From: Kitasatospora sp. NBC_00315
GTDB taxonomy: Bacteria > Actinomycetota > Actinomycetes > Streptomycetales > Streptomycetaceae
Direction: 5' to 3'
Assembly: GCF_041435095.1 (NCBI RefSeq)
Contig: NZ_CP108025.1
Coordinates: 4,030,001-4,094,000 of the forward strand
DNA: 64,000 bases
The notes beneath the pieces are model-generated. The model ran no database searches. It was not told the DNA's origin and was given only the letters and a program-made list of their open reading frames with translations. Made by a program: the position numbers and the translations under genes. Shown here in pieces: positions 53,173 to 62,609 of this stretch (within the stretch, counting starts at the first letter, position 1; the number at the start of each line of letters is the position of its first letter).

Positions 53173-53894
53173 GCCAGCCCCCGGTAGTCCTCGTCGTCGA
53201 CCGGCCACCAGGGCAGCTCCCGGGGCGCCGTCGCGACCGGCTCGCTCTCACCGCTCCAGGGCGGCGGGGCGACGGCCGTGGTGGTGGCACGGAACTGGAT
53301 CTCCAGGATCCGCTCGCCGTCGGCGGTGCGCCCGATCCGCTGCAACGCGATCCGCTTGAGGTACTCCTCCGCGAGCTTGCCGCGCGGGGTGCTCAGCGCG
53401 CCGTCCGGCCCGGTGTGTGTGCCGTCGTAGAAGTCCCAGGCGCGGCGCAGCAGGTTCTGGTCACCGTGGCCGGGCGCCGGGTTGCCGCGGATCGCCGCGA
53501 TGTCCTGTGCGGTGAGCCCGATCCAGTCGTGGGTGCGGGTCTCCCCGCCCGGGACGACGGTGCGCACCCGGGCGTCCACGCTGATGTTCTGCTGCAGCGG
53601 GTTGGGCGCGAACAGCTTCCAGTTCTGCTCGAACTCCGGGTAGACGACGGCGTCGACCTGCGCGCGGTACTCCCGGGAGAGCGAGTTGGCGGGCGCGACG
53701 TGCAACAGGATCGCCCCGAGGAAGAGCGCGGTGGCGCCGATCAGCAGGGCCGCCGTCAGGCCGAGCACCACCAGGGCGGGGGTCGACCAGGCCCGCACTG
53801 GGCCGGCGTCGGCCGGTCGCGGCCGGGACGGCGCCGGCGGCCCCGCGGCCGGCTCCGCCGACTCGGCCGGCGGTCCGGCGGTGGTCGGCGCCAT
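53169..53894 (-). CDS. DUF5819 family membrane-anchored protein
   Basis: A 241-residue protein. The first ~35 residues are Pro/Ala-rich. A single membrane helix spans about 40-65, and the outer domain contains FEQNWKLFAPNPLQQNISV, a block typical of DUF5819. A GGGGGGAG site precedes the ATG at 53894. It is translationally coupled to the HTTM gene, suggesting the two proteins work as a pair. The WKLFAPNP wording also occurs in other HTTM-linked proteins. Confidence 0.82.
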   Translation of the reverse strand: MAPTTAGPPAESAEPAAGPPAPSRPRPADAGPVRAWSTPALVVLGLTAALLIGATALFLGAILLHVAPANSLSREYRAQVDAVVYPEFEQNWKLFAPNPLQQNISVDARVRTVVPGGETRTHDWIGLTAQDIAAIRGNPAPGHGDQNLLRRAWDFYDGTHTGPDGALSTPRGKLAEEYLKRIALQRIGRTADGERILEIQFRATTTAVAPPPWSGESEPVATAPRELPWWPVDDEDYRGLA

Positions 53895-54032
53895 GCTCCC
53901 CCCGGGTGCTCGGTCGCGTCCCGGCGGTGGTGCCCCGACGCGCCCGCCCATCTTGCCCCACCGCCCCTGGGCACCCGTCCTGGACGGCCCGGCCCCTCAG
54001 CGGGCCCTCCGGCCGGTCCGCCCCGGGGCACC

Positions 54033-54175
54033 GGCCGGGGCCGGGAGGGCCGGGGCCGGGAGGGCCGGGGCCGGGAGGGCCGGAGCCGGGTCGGCCGGAG
54101 CCGGAGCCGGGTCGGATCAGCCCGGCTCGGCCCGGCTCAGGCCCGGCTCAGGCCCGGCTCAGACCCGGCCGGACG
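54033..54175. repeat. GC minisatellite: 15-base and 12-base repeats
   Basis: At least three copies of GCCGGGGCCGGGAGG are followed by degenerate GCCGGAGCCGGGTCG units, then four copies of CCCGGCTCAGG-type 12-mers. It fills the space between DUF5819 and the fusion gene below. It is nearly all G and C and unlikely to code. Confidence 0.85.
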
Positions 54176-54180
54176 GATCG

Positions 54181-55446
54181 CTAGAGAACGAAGGCCTGGC
54201 CACCGCCGCTGCCCACCATCGGCCGGCCGGCTGCCTCCCAGGCGTACATCCCGCCGTCCACGTTGACCGCCTCACGCCCCTGCTGCACCAGGTACTGCAC
54301 GACCTGGGCGGAGCGCCCGCCGACCCGGCACAGCACGTACAGCTTCTCCTCGGGCAGTTCGCCGAGCCGGGCCACCACCTCGCCGATCGGGATGTGCAGC
54401 GCGCCGTCCACGTGGCCGGCGTCCCACTCGTCCTGCTCGCGGACGTCGAGCAGCGCGGCGTCGGCCGGGACGGAGACGGCGTCGGTGGTGGGGATCTGGG
54501 CGAACATCGTCTGGGTCTCCTGGGTCTGGTGGTCGGTGGTGCGGCCTGCCGCCGGGCGGTCGTGCGCCGGGCGGTCGTGGGCCGGGCGGTCGTGGGCCGG
54601 GTGGTCGTGGGCCGGGTGGTCGTGACCGGCCAGCAGCCGGTCCAGTTCGGCCTGCTGGGCGGCCGCCTTGCCGAGCAGCTGCTCGGCGAGCTCCTCCAGC
54701 AGCCGGTCCGGATCCTGGGGGGCCAGCGCGAGCAGCTCGCCCATCGCGGTGTTCTCCAGCCTGACCTGCTCGGCCGCCACCTCGGCGATCTTCCCACCGA
54801 GCCACTCCAGCCGCTGGCGCAGCCAGGCCGGCCGGTCCGGCGAGTCGGCGGCGGGCGCGGCCTCCGGGTCGGTGGACCACTCCTCGGCGAGCTGCTCCAG
54901 CGCCAGGGCGTCGCCGTGCGCGTAGGCCTCGTTGACCCGGGCGATGAAGGCGGAGCGGCGCCGCTGCTCGACCGGGTCGGTGGACAGGTCGGGGTGGGCC
55001 CGGCGGGCCAGGTCGCGATAGATCCGCTGGGCGTCCTTGCCGGGACGCACCCGGGTCGGCGGCTGCGGCTGCGCCGCGGGCGGAAGGCGACCCTCGTCCT
55101 CGGCCTGCTCCCGGACCTGGGCCGTGACGTCGGCGATGTCGCTGAAGAGGGCGTCCAGGTCGGGCAGGTCGTCCACCCGGCGGCGGGCCTCGGCGGCGCG
55201 GCGGGCGTCCTCGGGGTGGCCGCTGCGGGCCGCGACGGCCTCCGCGATCAGCGCGTCCAGCTCGTCGAGGCGGGCGTACAGCGGGCCGAGGAGCTGGTGG
55301 TGGATCAGGGCGAAGTTGTCGATCTCGACCCGGAGGGTCTGCACGTCGACGTCCAGGGTGAGCCAGGCGAGCTCGGTGGCGGCGACCCGCTCCTCCAGCT
55401 CCTGCCGCTCGGGGTCCGACCAGCGGACGGGGCTCTGCGCGGTCAC
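54181..55446 (-). CDS. J-domain protein fused to a rhodanese domain
   Basis: A 421-residue open frame. The N-terminal part is helical (about 1-130). The J-domain-like segment has the HPD triad at H151-P152-D153 (RRAHPDLS). A charged helical part follows, then an HDHPA/HDRPA repeat linker (about residues 275-300). From M314 a complete rhodanese domain follows with the active-site loop CRVGGRS (C373). The rhodanese Met (54507) has its own AGGAG site about 9 bases upstream and would make a normal 108-residue protein. So the frame may encode a fusion, a separate rhodanese, or both. Rhodaneses move sulfane sulfur; J domains stimulate DnaK-type chaperones. Confidence 0.8.
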   Translation of the reverse strand: MTAQSPVRWSDPERQELEERVAATELAWLTLDVDVQTLRVEIDNFALIHHQLLGPLYARLDELDALIAEAVAARSGHPEDARRAAEARRRVDDLPDLDALFSDIADVTAQVREQAEDEGRLPPAAQPQPPTRVRPGKDAQRIYRDLARRAHPDLSTDPVEQRRRSAFIARVNEAYAHGDALALEQLAEEWSTDPEAAPAADSPDRPAWLRQRLEWLGGKIAEVAAEQVRLENTAMGELLALAPQDPDRLLEELAEQLLGKAAAQQAELDRLLAGHDHPAHDHPAHDRPAHDRPAHDRPAAGRTTDHQTQETQTMFAQIPTTDAVSVPADAALLDVREQDEWDAGHVDGALHIPIGEVVARLGELPEEKLYVLCRVGGRSAQVVQYLVQQGREAVNVDGGMYAWEAAGRPMVGSGGGQAFVL

Positions 55447-55703
55447 CTTCTCGCCTCATGTCTCGTCGCTGTCCGGTCCGCCAGCGTACCGCGCGCGCCT
55501 TGCTCCAATCGGGTGGACAGGATGTACGTGACGGCGCACGCTGGGTGACACGCAACCGATACTTGGGAATCTCACCGTTTAGCTTTCAGTCCAGACCCTC
55601 TCCGTGCTTCGCTGGAACCGCTGGAACCGGCAGAGCACGCCGCCCCACCACACAGACGGGCCACCTCTCAGGCGCGGCGGCCAGGCGGGAGCAGATCGAA
55701 TCC

Positions 55704-58550
55704 ATGGTGGACGAGCCCAACCCGACAGCGAGTCCGGGCGCCGTCGCGCCCGCAGCAGCAGCCCTGGACGCGACCGCCGACCGGGACGACCCGTCGTCAG
55801 GGGTGGCGGCCCTCCTCCGGCTCGCCGCCGTACTGGTGGACGAGGACGGCCGGATCGTCCAGTGGAACCGGGCGGCCGAGGAGCTGTTCGGCCACCGCGC
55901 CGAGGTCGCGCACGGCCGCGCCGCCTCCGGGCTGCTGCCCGCCGTCGAGCCGCGCACCGGCGCCTGGGCCCTTCCCGGCCACGGCCTCGTCCGAGCACCC
56001 GCCGGGCGGCGCTGCGACGCCTTCGACACCCTGGACGACCTCACGCAGCTGGACACCCCCTGGGCGGGGGCGATGACCGTCACCGACCGCGAGGAGCGCC
56101 AGCGCGACGTGCTCTGGTGGGCGTACCCGCTGATCGAGCCCGCCGGACGCAGCCTGCTGGCGCTGGCCGCGGACGCGCGCCCGCTCCGCTCGGGCGGCCC
56201 CCGGATCGCGGTGGGCGAGCGCCTGCTGCCCTACGCCGCCACCGCCACCGCGCAGGGCGGCTTCAAGCGACTCGGCGCGATCTTCACCGCGCCCGGCCAG
56301 GGCTCCTCCGGCCGGCTGGCCGCACTGCTGCCCCACGCCTCGCCCGAACGCCGGAGCCGGCTGCTGACACAACTCGTCCGGGCCGGGCTGCCCGCCCTGC
56401 GGGTGGACCCGACGACGACCCTGCCCGTCCTGCCGTACGAGCCGCCGGCCGCCGGCACGGCCCGCGCGGCCGCGGGTCTCGGCCGCCGCTACCCGACCCC
56501 CCAGCAGCGCGCCGCCCGCCTCGGCCAGGCCAGGGCGGACGCCGTGGGCGCGGGGCGGCGCGGCGACAACGGCGGGCCGGCCCTCCGCAACGGCGCCGTG
56601 CCGGGACTGCGGGTGGTGCCGTCCACCGGCCCCGGCTCCGTACCGGGCCAGCGCGAGGCCGCCCGTGCCACCGGGCCCGACGCGGCCGCCCAGGACACCA
56701 CGGCCCCCGACCCGTCCGTACCGGCCGGCGCACCGGCCCCGCCCGAAGGAGGCGTCGCCATCGAGCCGGCCGCCGCCCAGCCCACCACCGACGGTCACCT
56801 CCCCCGGCCCGCGCCGGCCCCGGCCGGAGCCGTCGGCGGCTCCCCGACGGGCCAGCCCGTGCCGATCCTCACCAACGGCCAGGCGGGCGAGCAGCTCGCC
56901 CTGCTGAACGAGGTCGGCGGCAAGGTCGGCACCACGCTGGACCTGCACGCCACCGCCCGTGAGCTCTGCCAGGTACTCGTCCCCCGGGTCGCCGACTTCG
57001 CGTGCGTCGACCTGCTGGACGGGCTGATCTCCGACGCCGAGCTGCCCGCCGCCCGCCCGGACGACGACACCATGCTGCGCCGGGTCGCCCGCACCTTCAA
57101 CGAGGTGGCGGGGGAGTGGGACCACGTCCTGGAGGAGGGCGCCCTGCTGGCCATGCCGCGCAGCACCCCGCCCGGAATGGCACTGCAGCTCAACCAGCCG
57201 GTGCTGGTCCCGGTGATCAGCCCGGACGTCGCCGTCGACTACGCCGCCTCGCTGGGCGGCCCGGGGCTGGTCCCCGTGGTGACCGGCCGCTCGATGCTGG
57301 TGCTGCCGCTCGCCGCCCGGGGCAACGTGATCGGCATCCTGAAGCTGCTGCGGCTGCCCGACCGCGCCTGCTTCGACGAGGGCGACGCCGCCACCCTGAA
57401 GGAGCTGGCCGCCCGCGCCGCGCTCTCGCTGGACAACGCCCGCCTGCACCGCGCCGAGGCCAGGGTCGCCACCACCCTGCAGCGGTCGATGATCCCGACC
57501 CGCCCGCCGCGGATCCCCGGCGTGCAGATCGCCCACCGCTACCTGCCGGGCGACCCCCGGGCGGAGGTCGGCGGGGACTGGTTCGACGCGATCCAGCTGC
57601 CCGGCAGCCGGGTCGCCCTCGTGGTCGGCGACGTGATGGGCCACGGCCTGCACTCGGCCGCCGCGATGGGCCGTTTCCGTACCGCGATGCAGACCCTGGC
57701 CGCCCTGGACCTCCCGCCCGGCCAGCTGCTGCGCCACCTGGACAACCTGGCCCACAAGCTCGGCGACGACCATCTGGCGACCTGCCTGTACGCGGTCTAC
57801 GACCCGATCAACCGCACCTGCGAGCTGGCCAGTGCCGGCCACGTCCCGCCGGTGCTGGTCCACCCGGACGGCACCGGCGAACTGCTGGAGATCCCGGCCG
57901 GAGCACCGATCGGGGTCGGCGGCGTGCCGTTCGTCGCGAAGAAGATCGACGTGTCGGACGGGTCGATGCTGGTGCTCTGCACGGACGGTCTGGTCGAGGT
58001 CCGGGGCAGTGACATAGGAGCCGGGCTGGCCGCGCTCTGCGGCAATCTGATCGACCCCAAGCAGACCCCCGAGCAGGCCTGCGACGTCGTCCTGGACCGG
58101 CTGCACTCGGACGACCGCAAGGACGACGTCGCCCTGCTGGTCGCCCGCTTCGACGGGGTCGCCCCCAGCGAGGTCGCCACCTGGGACCTCGCGGTGGACA
58201 CCGCCGAGGTGCGCCGGGCCCGCGCGCTGGTCCGCGAGCAGCTGGCCGCCTGGCACCTGGAGGCGATCGCCGACACCACCGAGCTGCTGGTCAGCGAGCT
58301 GGTGACGAACGCCGTCCGGGTCGCCCGGGACCGGGTCAGGCTGCAGCTGATCCGGGTGGACAAGCTGCTGGTGGAGGTCAGCGACGACAACCACAACCTG
58401 CCCTCGCTGGAGCCCGCCGAGGAGCTCGGCGAGACCGGCCGGGGGCTGAACCTGGTCACCAAGCTGGCCGAACGCTGGGGCTCGGCCCGCAAGGCGGTCG
58501 GCAAGGTGGTCTGGTTCGAGCTGCCGCTGCCGCGGGCCGCCCGCGACTGA
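55704..58550 (+). CDS. PAS-GAF-PP2C (SpoIIE)-ATPase regulatory phosphatase
   Basis: A 948-residue cytosolic signalling protein. A PAS domain (about 32-100, with VDEDGRIVQWNRAAEELFG) precedes a Pro/Ala-rich linker, a GAF domain (about 400-590) and a SpoIIE-type PP2C phosphatase (about 590-812: ATTLQRSMIP, GGDWFDAIQL, VVGDVMGHGLHSAAAM, LVLCTDGLVE, DDVALLVARF). The C-terminal HATPase_c domain (about 830-945) resembles anti-sigma factor kinases, with ELVTNAVR and GRGLNLV. Such proteins in streptomycetes regulate alternative sigma factors by dephosphorylating anti-anti-sigma factors. The start at 55704 follows GGCGGGAG. Confidence 0.92.
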   Translation: MVDEPNPTASPGAVAPAAAALDATADRDDPSSGVAALLRLAAVLVDEDGRIVQWNRAAEELFGHRAEVAHGRAASGLLPAVEPRTGAWALPGHGLVRAPAGRRCDAFDTLDDLTQLDTPWAGAMTVTDREERQRDVLWWAYPLIEPAGRSLLALAADARPLRSGGPRIAVGERLLPYAATATAQGGFKRLGAIFTAPGQGSSGRLAALLPHASPERRSRLLTQLVRAGLPALRVDPTTTLPVLPYEPPAAGTARAAAGLGRRYPTPQQRAARLGQARADAVGAGRRGDNGGPALRNGAVPGLRVVPSTGPGSVPGQREAARATGPDAAAQDTTAPDPSVPAGAPAPPEGGVAIEPAAAQPTTDGHLPRPAPAPAGAVGGSPTGQPVPILTNGQAGEQLALLNEVGGKVGTTLDLHATARELCQVLVPRVADFACVDLLDGLISDAELPAARPDDDTMLRRVARTFNEVAGEWDHVLEEGALLAMPRSTPPGMALQLNQPVLVPVISPDVAVDYAASLGGPGLVPVVTGRSMLVLPLAARGNVIGILKLLRLPDRACFDEGDAATLKELAARAALSLDNARLHRAEARVATTLQRSMIPTRPPRIPGVQIAHRYLPGDPRAEVGGDWFDAIQLPGSRVALVVGDVMGHGLHSAAAMGRFRTAMQTLAALDLPPGQLLRHLDNLAHKLGDDHLATCLYAVYDPINRTCELASAGHVPPVLVHPDGTGELLEIPAGAPIGVGGVPFVAKKIDVSDGSMLVLCTDGLVEVRGSDIGAGLAALCGNLIDPKQTPEQACDVVLDRLHSDDRKDDVALLVARFDGVAPSEVATWDLAVDTAEVRRARALVREQLAAWHLEAIADTTELLVSELVTNAVRVARDRVRLQLIRVDKLLVEVSDDNHNLPSLEPAEELGETGRGLNLVTKLAERWGSARKAVGKVVWFELPLPRAARD

Positions 58551-58617
58551 CCCCCGGCCGGGGCCGGCGACCGGGGCCGGCGACGGAGCGGCAGCCGGGC
58601 CGGACGGCGGCCTCGGA

Positions 58618-59406
58618 TCAGGGGCTGACCGCGGAGGCGTGCCGGCGGGCGTCCGACGCCCGCGAGGCGGCCGCCGCGATGCTGGTGGCGGCCGCGACCC
58701 CGGCCAGCACCCGGGGCCAGTAGTCCCCGAAGACCTCCACCGCGGCGGCGATCAGTGCCGCCGCCAGCAGCGCGACCACGTGCTCCAGGCCGGCCAGGTT
58801 CGGCAGCACGACCGCCTCCCCCACCATCACCGCCAGCACGGCGGCACCGGTGAACCAGGCCCGGCAGCGGAACGCGACGCAGAGCGCGAGCGCCACCACG
58901 GCGGCGGACGGTCCGGTGTCGCGCACGTGCGCCACCCAGCGCGGGAAACCGAAGAGGTGATCCGGCCCGATCGCCACCGCGAACCGGGCGAAGAGCGTCC
59001 CGGCGAGGGTGCAGGCGTACGCGATGAGCAGGGTCAGCCGGCGCCCGAGCACGATCTCGGCGACCCCGAAGACCAGGAACACCTGGACCAGCGCGCCCCA
59101 GACCGGCAGATCGAGCGCGGGCACGTACAGCGACAGCGGGGTGCGCAGCAGCGAGACGCCCAGCGGCAGCGAGGCCTTGACCACGCCGACGTGGGTGACG
59201 AATCGCTCCCCCCCTGGCACGTGCTGGACGACGCTGAACAACAGGACGAGGAACGTCGCCGCCGTGGCCACCGGAACGGCCGCGAGCCGCTTTCGCGCCA
59301 CCCGCTCCCGGACGATCCCGACCAGCGGCCCCCACTCTGCGACAACGGCCCGTCGGGCAGATGCCCACGGCCCCTTTCGCACGCCCCCCGCGTGGGTCCT
59401 CTCCAT
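58618..59406 (-). CDS. Rhomboid-like membrane protein
   Basis: A 262-residue membrane protein with about six helices. The segment DTGPSAAVVALAL resembles the rhomboid GxSG region with A in place of the final G, and a histidine in a later helix (LAGLEHVVALL) sits where the catalytic His would be. This could be an inactive relative. I chose the ATG at 59406, which has a GGAG 12 bases upstream, over an ATG at 59460 with none. It lies downstream of the MprF-like gene on the same strand with a 273-base gap holding a terminator. Confidence 0.72.
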   Translation of the reverse strand: MERTHAGGVRKGPWASARRAVVAEWGPLVGIVRERVARKRLAAVPVATAATFLVLLFSVVQHVPGGERFVTHVGVVKASLPLGVSLLRTPLSLYVPALDLPVWGALVQVFLVFGVAEIVLGRRLTLLIAYACTLAGTLFARFAVAIGPDHLFGFPRWVAHVRDTGPSAAVVALALCVAFRCRAWFTGAAVLAVMVGEAVVLPNLAGLEHVVALLAAALIAAAVEVFGDYWPRVLAGVAAATSIAAAASRASDARRHASAVSP

Positions 59407-59656
59407 CACAGTCGTCGCTCCGTTTCCGATACTCCCCGAACCTCTACCACCACTCAACATTAGAAGGCGGCAGATGAATCCTCATCGGCATTTGTGCCGA
59501 ACCACTGTCATCCTCAAGTGGGAGATTCCCGGCCGGAGCACCGTCATTCGGGTTACATCCACGGGACTACCCGGTCATTCGGCCCGGACGGTTCCGGGCA
59601 TGCCTTTCGGCGGGCCGCCAATCCCGACGGCCCGCCCCGCGGGGCGGTCGTGGCCG

Positions 59657-59678
59657 CCCTCCGCCCCCCGGCGGAGGG
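59657..59678 (-). terminator. Hairpin after MprF-like gene
   Basis: CCCTCCGCC and GGCGGAGGG with CCCC loop, directly after the stop codon on the minus strand. Confidence 0.65.
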
Positions 59679-59679
59679 T

Positions 59680-61515
59680 CTACCCCTTCCCACTGCTTTC
59701 CGCCACCGGCACCCGGGGACCCGCGACTGCGGAACGGGCGTGTCGGCGACGGAACAGAGCGGGCAGGCTCGGTGCGGTGATGAATCCCTCGGCGCGGGCA
59801 CTGGCGATGCCGATCCGCGGAATCTCGCTGCTCTTCTCGAAGAGCAGATAGCGCGGCTCCCAGATCGGGCGGTACTTCGCGTTGGCCCGGTAGAGGGATT
59901 CGATCTGCCACCAGCGGGAGAAGAAGCCCAGCACCGAGCGCCACAACCGGAGAACCGGCCCCGCGCCCAGTTTCGATCCGCGCTCGAAGACCGAGCGGAA
60001 CATCGCGAAGTTCAGCGAGACCCGTTCCAGCTCGACCTCCTCCGCGCGCTGGAGAAGTTCGATCACCATGAACTCCATCAGGCCGTTCTCGGTGTCGCGC
60101 GCACGGCGCATCAGATCCAGCGAAAGGCCCTTCTCCCCCCAGGGCACGAAGCTCAGCAGCGCCTTCAGCTCGCCGTCCCCGTCATGGCACTCCAGCATCA
60201 CGCAGCGTCCGTCGCCGGGGTCGCCGAGCCGGCCGAGCGCCATCGAGAAGCCGCGTTCGGTGGCCCCGTCCCGCCAGTGGTCCGCCCGCTCGACCAGCTC
60301 GGCCATCTCGCACTCGGGAACGTCGTCGTGGCGCCGGATCCGTACGGTGTACCCGGCTCGCTTGACCCGGTTGTACGCCTGCCGGACCACTCGCATCGCA
60401 CGGCCGTCCAGCGAGAACTCGTCCAGCTCGACGATCGCCTCGTCGCCCAGCTCCAGCGCGTCCAGGCCGTGCCGGGCGTAGATCACCCCGGCCTCCTCGG
60501 AGGCGCCCATCACGGCCGGCGCCCAGGCGTGCTCGCGGGCCTCGGTCAGCCAGGCGTCGATCGCCCCGGGCCACGCCTCCGGATCACCGATCGGGTCGCC
60601 CGAGGCCAGCGAGACCCCGCCGACCACCCGGTACGTCACCGCCGCCTTGCCGCTGGGGGAGAAGACCACCGCCTTGTCCCGGCGCAGCGCGAAGTAGCCG
60701 AGCGAGTCCCGCTCGCCCTGGCGCTCCAGCAGGGCCCGCAGCCGGGCCTCGTCCTCCGGGGTGAGCAGTTCCTTGTCCCGCGGGCTGCGGAACGCCACGT
60801 AGATCACCAGCAGGAAGAGCACCGCGCTCATCGCGTTGATGACGGCGTTCACCCAGGTCGACACGGAGATCACCGAATCGAGGTGCTGGGAGGGCGCGAC
60901 CGTGACCATCCGGCCCAGCGAGTAGCGGAACAGATCCCAGAACTGCGCGCCGGTGAGGCTGTTGTTCAGCCAGACCAGGAACGATCCGATGCCCGCGCCG
61001 ACCAGCAGCCCGGCCACGAAGGTCGCCGCCGCGGTCTTGGGGTTGGAACGGTCCCCCTTGGAGGTGAACTCCTTGCGGCTGACCAGCAGCGACAGCAGGA
61101 ACAGGCCGGTCAGCGTGATGGAGAACCAGTTGAACGGGTGCCCGACGTAGTCGTAGCCGTCCTCCGGCAGCGCCATCAGCAGCACGTACACCAGGAAGGT
61201 CACGCCTCCCAGTGCCACGTTGAAGATCCAGGCGGCCCGCTTGCGCCGCCGCATGGCGACGGCGAGGAAGACCGACAGGACGACCGAGCTCAGCCCGGCC
61301 GTCATGAGGTACGGGGTGAAGTACTCCCCCTCGTTGTGGTCCTGCACCTGGTCCCGGAAGGGCACCGCGAGAACGGTCACCAGGTTGAGCAGGGCCAACA
61401 GGCGCAGGTACCAGACCGTCGCCGCCGCGGCCCGTGGGCGCCAGCGTGCGAGAAGTCCGGTCCGGCCCTCGACGGGTGGTGCGGTGGACGGCTCCGGCTT
61501 CACAGTGGACGACAC
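59680..61515 (-). CDS. MprF-like (DUF2156) phosphatidylglycerol lysyltransferase
   Basis: A 611-residue protein. The N-terminal ~265 residues contain about seven membrane helices. The rest is the DUF2156 catalytic domain: SLGYFALRRDKAVVFSPSGKA, GVSLASGDPIG, VMLECHDGDGELKALLSFVPWGEKGLSLDLMRR (described as a region), NFAMFRSVFERG and YRPIWEPRYLLF. These are the MprF marks. MprF enzymes transfer amino acids from aminoacyl-tRNA to phosphatidylglycerol and increase resistance to cationic peptides. The GTG at 61515 gives a normal N-terminus. The lysyl-tRNA synthetase domain found in mycobacterial LysX is absent. Confidence 0.88.
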   Translation of the reverse strand: MSSTVKPEPSTAPPVEGRTGLLARWRPRAAAATVWYLRLLALLNLVTVLAVPFRDQVQDHNEGEYFTPYLMTAGLSSVVLSVFLAVAMRRRKRAAWIFNVALGGVTFLVYVLLMALPEDGYDYVGHPFNWFSITLTGLFLLSLLVSRKEFTSKGDRSNPKTAAATFVAGLLVGAGIGSFLVWLNNSLTGAQFWDLFRYSLGRMVTVAPSQHLDSVISVSTWVNAVINAMSAVLFLLVIYVAFRSPRDKELLTPEDEARLRALLERQGERDSLGYFALRRDKAVVFSPSGKAAVTYRVVGGVSLASGDPIGDPEAWPGAIDAWLTEAREHAWAPAVMGASEEAGVIYARHGLDALELGDEAIVELDEFSLDGRAMRVVRQAYNRVKRAGYTVRIRRHDDVPECEMAELVERADHWRDGATERGFSMALGRLGDPGDGRCVMLECHDGDGELKALLSFVPWGEKGLSLDLMRRARDTENGLMEFMVIELLQRAEEVELERVSLNFAMFRSVFERGSKLGAGPVLRLWRSVLGFFSRWWQIESLYRANAKYRPIWEPRYLLFEKSSEIPRIGIASARAEGFITAPSLPALFRRRHARSAVAGPRVPVAESSGKG

Positions 61516-61937
61516 AGCTCTATTCCAAACGATCAGATGGTGGGGCGCATCCGCACGACCGGGCACCGGGCACCGGCGCCGGGCGTTCGCACCGGCCGTC
61601 GGCGCGGGTGTCCGTGCCGCACATCGGCACCGGCCCGTCCGCACAGGCCGCCCTCGCCTGGGTGGCATCCCGCCCGGCCGACGCCGGCAGGTGCCGCTCA
61701 CTACCATCGTGGCCCACCAGGGATGAGAAATTCATGAACCGGGCAGCGGATTCCCACCCCCGCCGTTCGGCGGGGGTGGCCGCCCGGGGCCGGCCCCGGC
61801 GGCCCGCGCCGGGCCGGGGCCCGGCGCCAGGGCCTAGGCTCGGAGCGCGCCCGGCACACCCCCGCCCACCCCGGCGGCCCGGCCGGCCCCACGGCGGCCC
61901 GCTCCCGGCCGCACCGACCCGACCCGAGGAGGGACCC
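61516..61937. other. 422-base divergent region, MprF-like / NarL regulator
   Basis: Both genes start outward from here. A hairpin, CCACCCCCGCC-GTTC-GGCGGGGGTGG (61754-61779), stands between them and might end transcription from either side or act as an attenuator. Short GGGCACCGG repeats lie at about 61560. A GAGGAGGG ribosome site at 61926 sets the regulator's start. No gene is supported. Confidence 0.45.
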
Positions 61938-62609
61938 ATGGCGACGACCCGTGTGCTGATCGTGGACGACGAGATCCTGGTCCGCTCCGGCCTGGGTCTG
62001 ATCGTCGGATCGGCCCCCGATCTGGAGGTGGTCGGCGACTGCTCCGGGCTGCGGGCCGAGGAGGAGGTGCTGCGGCTGCGCCCCGACGTGGTGCTGCTCG
62101 ACATCCGGATGCCCGACCTGGACGGCATCTCCGCGCTCCGGCTGCTGCGGGCGCTGCCGGAGCCGCCCGCGGTCGCGATGCTCACCACCTTCGACACCGA
62201 CGAGTACATCGGCACCGCGCTGCGGGCCGGAGCGGCCGGCTTCCTGCTCAAGGACACCGCTCCGGAGCAGCTGGTGCACGCCGTCCGGGTGCTGGCGGCG
62301 GGCGGCAGCATCCTCTCCCCCGCCGTCACCCGCACCGTGATCGGCGGATACGTCGACGGCGGCGGACCGGACGCCGAGGCCGCCGCGCGCACCCGCACCC
62401 TCACCGGCCGCGAGCTGGACGTGCTGGCACTGCTCGGCGAGGGCCTGTCCAACGCGGAGATCGCCGACCGGCTGTTCCTCGGCACCGGCACCGTGAAGGA
62501 CCACATCTCCGCGATCCTGGGCAAGCTCGGCGCCGTCAACCGCGTCCAGGCCGCCGTGGTGGCCCACCAGGCGGGCCTGGCCGGTCCGCGGCACCGCGGG
62601 GACGTGTGA
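61938..62609 (+). CDS. NarL/LuxR-family response regulator
   Basis: A 223-residue regulator. The receiver domain has D10-D11 in VLIVDDE, the phosphoacceptor D55 in VVLLDIRMPDLDG, and K105-type LLKDTAP. The C-terminal LuxR helix-turn-helix reads LTGRELDVLALLGEGLSNAEIADRLF and GTVKDHISAILGKL. Its last codons overlap the kinase start by four bases (GTGA), so they form one coupled two-component unit. The genes it controls are not visible here. Confidence 0.95.
   Translation: MATTRVLIVDDEILVRSGLGLIVGSAPDLEVVGDCSGLRAEEEVLRLRPDVVLLDIRMPDLDGISALRLLRALPEPPAVAMLTTFDTDEYIGTALRAGAAGFLLKDTAPEQLVHAVRVLAAGGSILSPAVTRTVIGGYVDGGGPDAEAAARTRTLTGRELDVLALLGEGLSNAEIADRLFLGTGTVKDHISAILGKLGAVNRVQAAVVAHQAGLAGPRHRGDV

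Noticed and set aside
61738-61937. N-terminal extension of the NarL regulator from an upstream start
   Set aside because: The upstream part is Pro/Arg low-complexity and covers a hairpin. GAGGAGGG fixes the start at 61938.
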